Positions 27,493 through 36,642 of a DNA stretch of 64,000 nucleotides are shown here, piece after piece (within the stretch, counting starts at the first letter, position 1; every line of letters begins with the position of its first letter). The translations under genes were made by a program, and so were the position numbers. The stretch is from assembly GCF_019049855.1 (NCBI RefSeq), contig NZ_JAHLSY010000004.1, forward strand, positions 1-64,000. The letters are read 5' to 3'. The DNA comes from Hydrogenophilus thiooxidans. Lineage in GTDB: Bacteria; Pseudomonadota; Gammaproteobacteria; Burkholderiales; Rhodocyclaceae. The notes beneath the pieces are model-generated. The model had not been told where the DNA came from. It saw nothing but the letters and a program-made list of their open reading frames with translations, and did no database searches.

Positions 27493-28890
27493 CTACCCGC
27501 GCTGCGCGATTCGTGCCCGCGCGTGCGCGATCGCCGCTTGCACCGCCTCGGGTGCGGTGCCACCGATATGGGCGCGTGCTGCAAGCGACCCTTCGATGGT
27601 GAGCACCTCGTACACGTCCTCTTCGATCTGGGGACAAAACTGCTGCAGTGTGGTGAGCGGGAGCTCGGCAAGGTCGACTCCCTGCCGTTCCGCGGCGCGC
27701 ACGGCGCGCGCGACGATTTCGTGGGCATCGCGAAACGGCACCCCTTTTTTCACCAGGTAGTCCGCAAGATCGGTTGCGGTGGCGAACCCTTCTTGGAGCG
27801 CGGCGCGCATCGCTTCGGGCTTCACCCGGATACCCGCGACCATCTCGGCGTAGATCGCGAGCGTATCGTTCAGCGTATCCACGGCGTCGAAGAGCGGCTC
27901 CTTGTCCTCTTGGTTGTCTTTGTTGTACGCGAGCGGCTGCCCCTTCATCAGCGTGAGCATCGCGACGAGGTGGCCATAGACGCGTCCGGTTTTGCCCCGC
28001 ACCAGTTCGGGAACGTCTGGGTTCTTCTTCTGCGGCATGATCGAGCTGCCGGTGCAGAAGCGGTCCGCCAAGTCGATGAAACCGAAGCGGGGCGTCATCC
28101 ACAGGATCAATTCTTCGGAAAAGCGCGAGAGATGCATCATCACCAGACTGGCCGCACTCAAGAATTCGATCGCGAAATCGCGGTCGCTCACCGCATCGAG
28201 CGAATTGCGACACAACTCTTCGAACCCAAGCGTTTCGGCAACGGCCCACCGATCGATCGGGTAGGTGGTGCCGGCAAGTGCGGCAGCGCCCAGAGGCAAG
28301 CGGTTGGTGCGGCGGCGGCAATCGGTGAGCCGCTCCCAGTCGCGCTCCAGCATCTCCACGTAGGCCATGAGGTGGTGGCCGAAGGTGACCGGTTGTGCCA
28401 CCTGCAGATGGGTGAATCCGGGCATCGGCGTCGCCGCATGCTGTTCGGCAAGGTCCAAGAGTGCCGTTTGCAGCGTGCGAATGCGGCTGCGGATCTCGTC
28501 GATCGCGTCGCGCAACCAGAGACGGATGTCGGTCGCCACCTGGTCGTTGCGGCTACGCCCGGTATGAAGCCGCTTCCCTGCATCTCCTACCAGCGCAGTC
28601 AATCGCCGTTCGATGTTGAGGTGGATGTCTTCGTCGTCGAGCGACCATTCGAACGCACCGCTTTCGATCTCTTGCGCGATTTGCGCCATACCGCGTTCGA
28701 TCGCGGCAAGATCCTCGGTGCTGATGATCCCTTGCTTGGCGAGCATCCTCGCGTGTGCGAGCGACCCTTGGATGTCGTGGCGCCACAAACGCCAGTCAAA
28801 CGGGATGCTCGCCGTGTACCGTTTGACCCGTTCCGAGACCGGTTCGTCGAAACGGCCCGACCAGGTCTTTTGCGATGCGTCATTCTCCAT
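27493..28890 (-). CDS. argH: Argininosuccinate lyase
   Basis: 465 residues, normal for the family. [12 protein letters not shown] is the flexible signature loop with the catalytic serine, and HTGRSRNDQ and [10 protein letters not shown] line the active site. It splits argininosuccinate into arginine and fumarate. Start ATG 28890. It is followed at the 3' side by the fructosamine-kinase gene and preceded by about 120 bases, after which the defence operon ends. Confidence 0.96.
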   Translation of the reverse strand: MENDASQKTWSGRFDEPVSERVKRYTASIPFDWRLWRHDIQGSLAHARMLAKQGIISTEDLAAIERGMAQIAQEIESGAFEWSLDDEDIHLNIERRLTALVGDAGKRLHTGRSRNDQVATDIRLWLRDAIDEIRSRIRTLQTALLDLAEQHAATPMPGFTHLQVAQPVTFGHHLMAYVEMLERDWERLTDCRRRTNRLPLGAAALAGTTYPIDRWAVAETLGFEELCRNSLDAVSDRDFAIEFLSAASLVMMHLSRFSEELILWMTPRFGFIDLADRFCTGSSIMPQKKNPDVPELVRGKTGRVYGHLVAMLTLMKGQPLAYNKDNQEDKEPLFDAVDTLNDTLAIYAEMVAGIRVKPEAMRAALQEGFATATDLADYLVKKGVPFRDAHEIVARAVRAAERQGVDLAELPLTTLQQFCPQIEEDVYEVLTIEGSLAARAHIGGTAPEAVQAAIAHARARIAQRG

Positions 28891-29011
28891 CTGCGTTTCC
28901 TAGGGCGTAGGTCTAGAGACATAAGTCTACCGCAGCGGAAACACTTTGCACTGCGCGGCGCAAACTGCCGCGCGCTTCACTTCTTGCGGCGGGTGCGACT
29001 TTTACCTTCTC

Positions 29012-32000
29012 CTATTCAATGCATACACGTTCGCCGTAGGTGAGTTCAAACACCGTATCCGCAAGCCAGCGCCGGAACGACTCGTTGTCGCTGAACTGCT
29101 TAAACAGCTCGGTGTCATCCTGGAGCAGCGCGAGTATCACCCGCTGAAGCGCCTTGTCGTGCTCGATGCGGGCGTTCTGCTTGTCGGAGTACTTACGGGC
29201 ATTTTGGTAAGCGGCGTCAGCCGCGACGCGGGCAGGAATCTCCTCGGTAATTAGCTTGCGCACCCGGTCCGCGTCAGTCCACGGAATGTTGCCGAACTGA
29301 TCGTTAAAAGCCTTGATGATGTTCGAGAGACGGTCAAGCTCCGGTTCGGGCTTGTGGCCACCGCCCGCAGTAGGCAGCGGCTTAATCTCGGCATCCGCAT
29401 CGGTAAGTGTGATCCTCATGGTCGCCTGCTTTTCCACCCGGTAGCTGTCCATGTCAATCGCTGCGAGGATGCCCTTGGAGAGGTCCTCCTCCTTTGGCGC
29501 TGGCAGCTTGGGAACCAGGAACTCGAGGAATATGGATAATTTTTCCCACTCGGCATTGTTGTAAGGCAGGATCGAAGCCAGAAAGTTATAGGTTCGTAAG
29601 AATGCCCTGGCTTTCCCCTTGAAATCAACCTGCCCGTCCTCGTCGAGATGCTCCAGGTAGGTGGCGACGCAGGCGTCGAGGATGGGATCGAGCTGGTCGC
29701 GGTCTGCGCCGCTGAGGTAGAGCCGTACCAGGTCATCAACTTGCTTAAGTGAGTACACCTGGTACCTGTCCAGGTCGGCCTTGAGGTTGTGCAGCTTGTT
29801 CGGGTCGGTCTCGTCAGCGAGGATGGTCGTCCGGTAGTAGGGCTCGAAGGCTATTCGGATCGTCTCCGGGTCGTTGACGAAATCGAGGACAAAGGTGTCA
29901 TGCTTCTGGGGGTGGGCGCGATTGAGGCGCGAAAGGGTTTGCACGGCCTTGACCCCAGAGAGCACCTTGTCCACGTACATCGTGTGCAAGAGCGGCTCGT
30001 CATAGCCGGTCTGGAACTTGTCGGCGCAGATCAAAAACCGATACGGGTCCTCCCGAATCTTGTCGGGGATCTGGTTTGAGGGAAAGCCGTTCAGGCTGGC
30101 CTCGGTGACCTTTTGCCCGCCATACTCGTGCTCACCCGAGAAGGCCACAATCGCCCGATAGGGGCTTTTGCGCTCGGCAAGGTACGACTGAAACGCATGG
30201 AAGTAGTGAATGGCTCGCTCGACACTGCCGGTCACCACCATGGACCGCGCCTGACCGCCGATCTTCCCTTTAGCGATCACCTGCTCGTGAAAGTGGTCCA
30301 CCATGATCTCTGCCTTGAGCCGGATGGCGTGTTCGTGCCCCTCGACGAAGCGGCGCAGCTTTTTCTGCGCCTTCTTGACGTCAAATTCCGGGTCGTCCTC
30401 GATCTTCTTGATGAGCTTGTAGTAGCTTTTGACCGGCGTGTAGTTGGCCAGCACATCCAGGATGAAGCCTTCCTGAATGGCCTGTTTCATGGTGTAGGCG
30501 TGAAATGGCCGATGTTTCACCGTGCCATCGAGCTGTGGATCGGCTGTGCCGAAAATTTCCAGCGTCTTGTTCTTGGGCGTGGCGGTGAAGGCGAAATAGC
30601 TCGCATTCGGCAGCAGCTTCCGGGCCTCCATGAGCCGGTTAATCTGGTCTTCGAAGGTCTCGTCTTCTTCCTCGGCGCCAGCCTCCGACAAGGCCATGCT
30701 CATCTTGGCCGCGGTGCGGCCGCCCTGACTCGAATGCGCCTCATCAATGATGATCGCGAAACGGCGCCCGCGGTGTTCGTTGCCGATTTCGTCGAGGATG
30801 AAAGGAAACTTCTGCAGCGTCGTGATGATGATCTTCTTGCCGCCCTCGATGAAGCGCCGCAGGTCGCCGGAATGCTCGGCATGCCCCACGGTCGCGCTCA
30901 CCTGGGCGAACTGCTTGACCGTGTCCCGGATCTGCTGATCCAGGATGCGGCGATCGGTCACCACGATAATGGAATCGAAAACGGGCTTGCCGTCTTTCGC
31001 CAGGCCGATCAACTGATGGGCCAGCCAGGCAATGGAGTTGGATTTGCCGCTGCCGGCGGAATGCTGGATCAAATAGCGCCGCCCCACGCCGTGCGCCGCC
31101 GCGTCTGCCAAAAGTTTTCGCACCACGTCGAGCTGGTGATAGCGGGGGAAGATCTGACGTCGCCGTTTCTTGCCGGTCCTGAGGTCTTTCTCCTCAACGA
31201 GTTGCGCGTAGTTTTCCAGGATGTCGGTCAGGCTCTCGCGGGTGAGGATTTCCCGCCACAGGTAGTCGGTCTTGAGACCTTGCGGGTTGGGAGGATTGCC
31301 CGCGCCGTCATTGTAGCCTTTGTTGAAAGGCAGAAACCACGACGCCTTGCCCTGAAGGTGCGTGCAGAACCAGGCTTCGCTATCGTCCAAGGCGAAGTGC
31401 GCCACGCAGCGGCCCAACTCGAAGAGCTTTTCGCGCGGGTTGCGGTCGCGCCTGTACTGCTCGATGGCGTCATGCACCGTCTGTTTGGTGAGGCGGTTCT
31501 TGAGCTCGAAAGTGAAAACCGGCAGGCCGTTGATGAAGAGCACCAAATCCAGCGCCCGTTGCGTCTCGTCATTGCTGTACCGGAGCTGGCGCGTGACGGT
31601 AAAGCGGTTCTGCTCATAGAGCGCCTGCGCTTGCTCGTTTCCCGCCGATGGCGTGCCGTAGAAAAGCTCGATGCGGTGCGGCCCGTGCTGAATCCCATTG
31701 CGCAATACATCCACCACCCCGCGCTTGCTCACCTCACCCTGAAGGCGCGCCAAAAACTTGCGCCGGGTGGGGCTGTCGTGATCCTGTAGGGGCAAATCAT
31801 GATTTGCCCCTACGGCCTCGGCAACCTCGGGCTGCGTCGCCCGCAGAAACGCCGCAAGCTGAACGATGTCCACGCAGTATTCGCGATCGTAATCGGCCGG
31901 GTCACCGGGGAGCCAACCCACGCCACCATAGGGTGCCGGCGTCTCGGCCACGAACGCCGGGGGACCCGCAGGCCGGGGCGCGCAGTCGCTGCCCGCCAGC

Positions 32001-32053
32001 GCCCGGCAGATCAGCGTTTCAAGCCCGGCTTCGCTGGTGTCGGTGGGCTTCAT
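29012..32053 (-). CDS. hsdR: Type I restriction endonuclease, R subunit
   Basis: 1013 residues. A PD-(D/E)xK nuclease domain lies at about 160-185 (LDLVLF, then FELKN); motor motifs follow: Walker A SAGSGKSNS near 335, IIIDEAHSSQGG near 439, FTATPKN near 490. The HsdR family name and gene order agree. It translocates DNA and cleaves when the HsdM-HsdS complex meets an unmethylated target. It is the last gene of the operon and overlaps the RhuM-Fic gene by four bases. Near residue 85 the in-frame palindrome at 31786-31813 encodes a short insert including NHDLPLQ. Confidence 0.93.
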   Translation of the reverse strand: MKPTDTSEAGLETLICRALAGSDCAPRPAGPPAFVAETPAPYGGVGWLPGDPADYDREYCVDIVQLAAFLRATQPEVAEAVGANHDLPLQDHDSPTRRKFLARLQGEVSKRGVVDVLRNGIQHGPHRIELFYGTPSAGNEQAQALYEQNRFTVTRQLRYSNDETQRALDLVLFINGLPVFTFELKNRLTKQTVHDAIEQYRRDRNPREKLFELGRCVAHFALDDSEAWFCTHLQGKASWFLPFNKGYNDGAGNPPNPQGLKTDYLWREILTRESLTDILENYAQLVEEKDLRTGKKRRRQIFPRYHQLDVVRKLLADAAAHGVGRRYLIQHSAGSGKSNSIAWLAHQLIGLAKDGKPVFDSIIVVTDRRILDQQIRDTVKQFAQVSATVGHAEHSGDLRRFIEGGKKIIITTLQKFPFILDEIGNEHRGRRFAIIIDEAHSSQGGRTAAKMSMALSEAGAEEEDETFEDQINRLMEARKLLPNASYFAFTATPKNKTLEIFGTADPQLDGTVKHRPFHAYTMKQAIQEGFILDVLANYTPVKSYYKLIKKIEDDPEFDVKKAQKKLRRFVEGHEHAIRLKAEIMVDHFHEQVIAKGKIGGQARSMVVTGSVERAIHYFHAFQSYLAERKSPYRAIVAFSGEHEYGGQKVTEASLNGFPSNQIPDKIREDPYRFLICADKFQTGYDEPLLHTMYVDKVLSGVKAVQTLSRLNRAHPQKHDTFVLDFVNDPETIRIAFEPYYRTTILADETDPNKLHNLKADLDRYQVYSLKQVDDLVRLYLSGADRDQLDPILDACVATYLEHLDEDGQVDFKGKARAFLRTYNFLASILPYNNAEWEKLSIFLEFLVPKLPAPKEEDLSKGILAAIDMDSYRVEKQATMRITLTDADAEIKPLPTAGGGHKPEPELDRLSNIIKAFNDQFGNIPWTDADRVRKLITEEIPARVAADAAYQNARKYSDKQNARIEHDKALQRVILALLQDDTELFKQFSDNESFRRWLADTVFELTYGERVCIE
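31786..31813. repeat. 28-base perfect palindrome inside hsdR
   Basis: GTAGGGGCAAATCAT is followed at once by its own complement, GATTTGCCCCTAC. The whole is self-complementary, 28 bases, and lies in frame in hsdR near codon 85. It resembles short REP-like palindromes scattered through other bacterial genomes. Only one copy was noticed in this window. Confidence 0.8.
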
Positions 32054-33096
32054 GTTTTTTCCTTCGACAGACGATTGAGCAAAGCCACCACCAGGCGCGT
32101 GAGCGCCTCCTTGTCGCCGGCGCGGCTTTCCGCAAGCAACAGCGTCAGTGCCACAAGAGCTTCATCCGAGATTCGCCGCATACCATTGGCAGTGTAGAGC
32201 AAATGATTCTTGTCCAGAAAACGGAGAAACAGCGCTGCGCCGATGCGCTTGTTGCCGTCAACGAAGGGATGATCCTTGACCACAAAATAGAGCAGGTGGG
32301 CGGCTTTCTCTTCCAGTGTGGGGTAGGCATCCCGACCGAAAACCGTCTGGAACAAGGCCGCAAGGATGCCTTCGAGCCGGCCCGGTTCCCGCTCACGTCC
32401 GAACAGCTCGCCGGCGCCAAACTGGTTTCTCAGCGTGGCAATGAGTTGCCGCGCTTCATCCACCGCAAGCGGCTGTGCCCCGCTCGTGCGTCCCACCACT
32501 GCTGCCAGCCGCCCGTGGTCGTAGTCATCGAGCAGCACGAGCGAATCGGCATAATCGCCCACCAGCCGTAGCAGAGCTGCCGCCTCATCCCCGCTCAGCA
32601 GGCGCTGTTCGGTCATGCTGGCCACCACCTGGATGGTCTGGCACAGCTCCTGCAGGCGACGGGCGTTGGCGGTGTAGCCTTTGACCAGATGCTCGCGCAG
32701 CACCTGTGTAGCCCAGATGCGAAATTGCGTACCCCGTCTGGAATTTACCCGATAGCCTACGGAAATGATGGCATCGAGGTTGTAGTACTCTACCTGCCGC
32801 ACGACCTCCCGATAGCCTTCCAGTTGAACTGTTGCAAATTTTGCAACAGTTGCCTGCCGGTCAAGTTCCCCTTCCCGGTAAATGTTGCGCAGATGGCGGG
32901 AAATGACCGACTTGTCGCGCCCGAACAATGCTGCCATCTGGTTAAGGTTGAGCCACACCGTCTCTTGCTCCAGGCGCACATCGAGCGCGATGCTGCCATC
33001 GGGGGCACGGTAGAGGACGATCTCGCCGCGTGCCGCAGGTTCCTTCGGCGCGGTGTCGGCACGGAGAAAAGGTTTGTCAGTCCTCGGTTTCTTCAT
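32050..33096 (-). CDS. RhuM-family protein with C-terminal Fic/Doc domain
   Basis: 348 residues. The N-terminal half is RhuM-like (TVWLNLNQMAALFGRDKSVISRH, a helix-turn-helix-like start, then ISVGYRVNSRRGTQFR). The C-terminal half has a complete Fic motif, HPFVDGNKRIGA, near residue 280, which should allow AMP transfer to a protein target. No inhibitory motif was identified. It lies between hsdS and hsdR, overlapping them by 20 and 4 bases, a placement seen in other type I loci. Its job in defence is unknown; a regulatory or toxin role is inferred. Confidence 0.85.
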   Translation of the reverse strand: MKKPRTDKPFLRADTAPKEPAARGEIVLYRAPDGSIALDVRLEQETVWLNLNQMAALFGRDKSVISRHLRNIYREGELDRQATVAKFATVQLEGYREVVRQVEYYNLDAIISVGYRVNSRRGTQFRIWATQVLREHLVKGYTANARRLQELCQTIQVVASMTEQRLLSGDEAAALLRLVGDYADSLVLLDDYDHGRLAAVVGRTSGAQPLAVDEARQLIATLRNQFGAGELFGREREPGRLEGILAALFQTVFGRDAYPTLEEKAAHLLYFVVKDHPFVDGNKRIGAALFLRFLDKNHLLYTANGMRRISDEALVALTLLLAESRAGDKEALTRLVVALLNRLSKEKT

Positions 33097-34540
33097 CGGC
33101 GCTCATAGTTTCAGTGGTTTCTTCGCTTTCGTCGGTTACAGAGTTGATCTCCTCCTCGGGCAGATCCGGCTCCTCGGATTCCTCTGGCAGCCGCGCCGCC
33201 ACCTCGCGCACATCCAGTTTGCCGGTGACCACATCGGCAATCAAGCGCTCGCGGTATTCGCGCAAGAGTTCGATCTCGCGGCGGGCAGCGGCAATGGCAG
33301 CGTCGAGCTTGGCGGTTTGGGCGTCGAGGTATTCGACGATGGCGGTTTGTTCGGGGAGGGGGGGAAGAGGGACCGACACCGACTTAATAGCGTCGTGCGA
33401 AAGTCCGTAACGCGTTACCCCCTTTGCTTCAACATGAAATTGGTATGCGACCTGAGGATTCTGAAGCGCACGAAGTAAGAACGCACCTTCGACCACTTGC
33501 TTTGGGCGCAAAAGGGCGAGATGGTAGCCGCTGATTAGGTCCGGCGCCGAGGACTCGACCAGCGCGGGTACCCCAATGTCATCCCAGGCTTCTGAATCCT
33601 TCGTGATCAGCACGTCACCTTGTTCTAGGCGGAACCGCTCGATTTCTTCTGCGGATGCCGTCGCTTTCATGAATTCCATGTTGGCACGGATTCGCTCGTG
33701 CTTGTACACATCCACGTAGTTACAGAGGCGAACGGGTTCCTCGCCCTCCTTTGAGTGCTTGTCAACATTGCTGACTCGCATCTTCACGATGTTGCGTAGT
33801 CGCCGCACCTCCCAGTGCTCCGGCACCTCGCCCAGCCACGGCACGCCGGAGTCTTTGTAGGCGGGGTAGGGCTGGCCGGTGCGGACATCTATCTTGCCAG
33901 TGACGGCCTGGTGGATGAGGGCCTGCTTGTACTCTTCCAGCAGCTTGATGAGCTTCTGCTTGGCTCGGATGTAGCGCCGAATCCGCCGGTCCACCCAGTC
34001 CAGGAAGCGGACGATGGCGGTTTGTTCGGGGAGGGGGGGAAGTGAGAAGTAGATACACTTGAATTCCTCTGCCCGCAGACTCCACTGATCCGAAGTAATG
34101 CCATACGACCATCGCTCGGCCTCCGAAGCGAAAAGGGGTGTACGAAGAAGAAAGTGCATGTAGCGAGGCAAGTTCTCAGCGCTTCTTAGCCGCTGAACGA
34201 TGTAAGCCGGGCTCACGATCCCCCGGTAAGCCGAGACGCCCACCGCCCCCTGCCAGGCTCGCATCTTGTTGTATACCAGGTCACCCGGTTGAACGAGTTT
34301 GTAGTTGGACTTGTCCTCGTTCGATGAGTCCTTCCTAGAACTGTCCGCGAGCAAGTCTGCCTGACGCAGTACGCCGCGTGTGATGGTTACCGACAGCATC
34401 AGTTCGTCAGGGTGACCACGGTCTTTGCATTCACGAAACACCGCACGGCCGGGTAACACCTCCCAGTGCTCTGGCACCTGGCCGAGCCACGGCACGCCGG
34501 AGTGTTTGTAGGCGGGGTAGGGTTGGAGGTTGCTGATCAT
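33077..34540 (-). CDS. hsdS: Type I restriction-modification specificity subunit
   Basis: 487 residues with two target-recognition domains, each opened by a PAYK-x-SGVPWLG-x-VPEHWEV stretch and each closed by a conserved helix opening LPPLPEQTAIV (about residues 165 and 395). The symmetrical layout means the two halves read the two halves of a split DNA target. The repeat pairs listed separately lie in these borders. The last residues are very acidic. It overlaps herA by four bases and the RhuM-Fic gene by 20. Confidence 0.93.
   Translation of the reverse strand: MISNLQPYPAYKHSGVPWLGQVPEHWEVLPGRAVFRECKDRGHPDELMLSVTITRGVLRQADLLADSSRKDSSNEDKSNYKLVQPGDLVYNKMRAWQGAVGVSAYRGIVSPAYIVQRLRSAENLPRYMHFLLRTPLFASEAERWSYGITSDQWSLRAEEFKCIYFSLPPLPEQTAIVRFLDWVDRRIRRYIRAKQKLIKLLEEYKQALIHQAVTGKIDVRTGQPYPAYKDSGVPWLGEVPEHWEVRRLRNIVKMRVSNVDKHSKEGEEPVRLCNYVDVYKHERIRANMEFMKATASAEEIERFRLEQGDVLITKDSEAWDDIGVPALVESSAPDLISGYHLALLRPKQVVEGAFLLRALQNPQVAYQFHVEAKGVTRYGLSHDAIKSVSVPLPPLPEQTAIVEYLDAQTAKLDAAIAAARREIELLREYRERLIADVVTGKLDVREVAARLPEESEEPDLPEEEINSVTDESEETTETMSADEETED
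33335..33367. repeat. hsdS internal direct repeat 1b
   Basis: 33 bases identical to 34010-34042, about 675 bases apart. It encodes the LPPLPEQTAIV linker that ends the second target-recognition domain. Confidence 0.85.
33807..33874. repeat. hsdS internal direct repeat 2b
   Basis: About 68 bases nearly identical to 34458-34525, about 650 bases apart. It encodes the PAYKDSGVPWLGEVPEHWEV border at the start of the second target-recognition domain. Confidence 0.85.
34010..34042. repeat. hsdS internal direct repeat 1a
   Basis: 33 bases identical to 33335-33367. It encodes LPPLPEQTAIV at the end of the first target-recognition domain. Confidence 0.85.
34458..34525. repeat. hsdS internal direct repeat 2a
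   Basis: About 68 bases nearly identical to 33807-33874. It encodes the PAYKHSGVPWLGQVPEHWEV border at the start of the first target-recognition domain. Confidence 0.85.
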
Positions 34541-36642
34541 AACTCGTTCCCACTTCTTTCAGTTAAACCTTGCTGCCAGACCTCTGCAACCGTTTTCCAG
34601 TCTATCTCGCGCGTTACAGTTTCGCCTTTCTCATTCTTGCCAGTCCACACATCCCAGAAGTCCGGGTCGTCGGAGCGCGGCCGCTGGGATTCAGGCAGGT
34701 CGTGCATCTTGACTAGAACCGGCAGTTCTGACGCCCATCCCAATAGAATTGCGTGTTGGGACGGCAGCGACGGAAGTTCGCGCAACAATCCCCGGAGGTT
34801 GTCCGGTACAAGACGATGGACCAGTTCCTGGTCACGATCGTTGCTGATGCGATGAAGCAAAAAGGTATTGCATTGCGATAGGACCGTGGGAGAGAGTTCA
34901 GACGGGCGCTGAGAGGATAGAACGAGGCCTAGGCCAAACTTCCGACCTTCGCGGGCGATCCGCTCGAAGACCTGGCAGCAAATAGCTGCGGCATCCTGGA
35001 AGTCGAGATCTTCCTTGTATCGTTTGATGAATGTGTGCGCCTCCTCCATCACAAGCACCGTGGGAAGCGGTCTGCCGTTCAACTTGACGTAGCGTTGCAG
35101 AGCTTCAAAAACCATACGTGCAACAACAGCCGTGACAACGTGCACGATATCGGTAGGCACCAGGGAAAGATCGATGACAGACACACAGCTGCTTTCACCA
35201 TAGTTTCCACCGATATAGTCGTTGAGCCACTGTTCGAGCGTGACGCCCTCGCTATCAGCAATAACCGCTTTCATTCTCGGGTCTGCGAGAAATGTGCGGA
35301 TACGGGCAACTAAAAAATCAATAAATTGGCTTTGGTTGTCTTGTTGACCGAGAAACCACAGATGATCTGCAAGATCGGTCCCATTGAATGGTAAGGGCAC
35401 ATCCTCGTCCGGGCCTTCTTGGTAAATGATTCCCCCTAAGAGATTCAAGGACGCATTGAGCGCTTCTGCTATCGCATTAACTTGGTCCTCGGTAAACGCA
35501 CGGTAGTATTCAATCTTCTTACCGTCCTTCTCGAAACTATTGTATGTTTCGTCCAGCGCGTTTTTGATAGCCTCCTTAACTTCCTGAAGTCGATATCCCG
35601 GAAACTCGCTGAGCTTTTTTTCCAGATCGCTCATAATAGCTTTCAGTCGAAAACCAAACTTGTTTTCATCCGTTTTAATGTTGTTCGATCGTATGTCGCG
35701 CTGAATGGACCTCAGTTGGGACGATAGGTATCTACGTAGCTCAAGTTTTTTCTCCTCCTCGGTTGGCACGGGAGTGCCGGTACGTCCAGCCTTGACTTCG
35801 CGTAGTGCCCGTCTAAGCAACGGCCGTTGTGTCTTCGCGCTCGCCTGGGTGAACGCGCACCATTCAGTGCTGTTCCAGAACCACAATGGCACCTTCAGCG
35901 GTGCTTCGCCCTCTCCAGGGTTTATTTTGAAAATTCGCGCAGTAATGGTAGGGTCACCCTTCGGAAACGCCCGTGAATACTCACCATTAGGGTCGAGAAT
36001 GATAAAACGGGCGTTCGGACGACCTGAGCGCTCCCGCTGGGCCGCCTCAATGCTCCAGCGGACCAGCCCGGCGACGGTACAAGACTTGCCGCTGCCGGTG
36101 TTCCCGAGGACGGCGAGGTGGCGGCCGAATAGCCGATCCGGATCGACATATACTTTTGCATCGTTCGCCACAGGGCTTGTACCGATGCAGACACGCTTCT
36201 TTTCGCCAGACTCAACGATTGCTCGGAGCTGTTCATCGGTAGGGAGCAGAGCCGGAGCGCCCACCGATGGCAGAATATCGCTACCTCGGCTGAACACAAA
36301 GCCCTTGTCATCGCGATGCGCACGCAGTATGCCGAGTGGATTTAAACTGACGCGCCGGAGTGGATAGGGTAAATCCACCAAACCAAAATCTTGCATCCCG
36401 CGCCTCTTCGGAAACGGCGAGCGTTCAACCGTGATCCACTCTACCTGACCTACAAGAAACCCTTGATCGACGGGAATTAAAAGGTATCCGTTTACCCTGG
36501 GGAACGGTCTTGGCCCTCCTGTGTTGAGTGCCACCGACTCTGGCGCCTCGATATCAATAGCAATTTTAATTTCGTCAGGGGAGACGAACTCTACCGTCCC
36601 AATCTGAAGAGTGCTGGCTTGTTCGAATAGGGTCTGTCTCAT
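34537..36642 (-). CDS. HerA-family (DUF87) ATPase, defence-associated
   Basis: 701 residues. An N-terminal beta-rich HAS-barrel-like part (IGTVEFVSPDEIKIAID) precedes Walker A GNTGSGKSCTVAG near residue 180; Walker B TVLVMEEAHTF lies near 530 and SSQRPSELSP near 585. These are hallmarks of the FtsK/HerA hexameric helicase family. HerA paired with a SIR2 protein forms large complexes that act as an anti-phage abortive system (SIR2-HerA, also called Nezha). Here the gene overlaps the SIR2 gene by four bases. The region is visibly more AT-rich than the flanking chromosome, suggesting acquisition. Confidence 0.88.
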   Translation of the reverse strand: MRQTLFEQASTLQIGTVEFVSPDEIKIAIDIEAPESVALNTGGPRPFPRVNGYLLIPVDQGFLVGQVEWITVERSPFPKRRGMQDFGLVDLPYPLRRVSLNPLGILRAHRDDKGFVFSRGSDILPSVGAPALLPTDEQLRAIVESGEKKRVCIGTSPVANDAKVYVDPDRLFGRHLAVLGNTGSGKSCTVAGLVRWSIEAAQRERSGRPNARFIILDPNGEYSRAFPKGDPTITARIFKINPGEGEAPLKVPLWFWNSTEWCAFTQASAKTQRPLLRRALREVKAGRTGTPVPTEEEKKLELRRYLSSQLRSIQRDIRSNNIKTDENKFGFRLKAIMSDLEKKLSEFPGYRLQEVKEAIKNALDETYNSFEKDGKKIEYYRAFTEDQVNAIAEALNASLNLLGGIIYQEGPDEDVPLPFNGTDLADHLWFLGQQDNQSQFIDFLVARIRTFLADPRMKAVIADSEGVTLEQWLNDYIGGNYGESSCVSVIDLSLVPTDIVHVVTAVVARMVFEALQRYVKLNGRPLPTVLVMEEAHTFIKRYKEDLDFQDAAAICCQVFERIAREGRKFGLGLVLSSQRPSELSPTVLSQCNTFLLHRISNDRDQELVHRLVPDNLRGLLRELPSLPSQHAILLGWASELPVLVKMHDLPESQRPRSDDPDFWDVWTGKNEKGETVTREIDWKTVAEVWQQGLTERSGNEL

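Noticed and set aside
28891-29011. Possible attachment site or terminator at the argH/hsdR junction
   Set aside because: There is GC-rich dyad symmetry but no T-run, no matching copy at the other end of the block and no integrase.
30113-31789. A 558-codon plus-strand frame opposite hsdR
   Set aside because: No motif, and the opposite strand has a complete HsdR with all nuclease and motor motifs.
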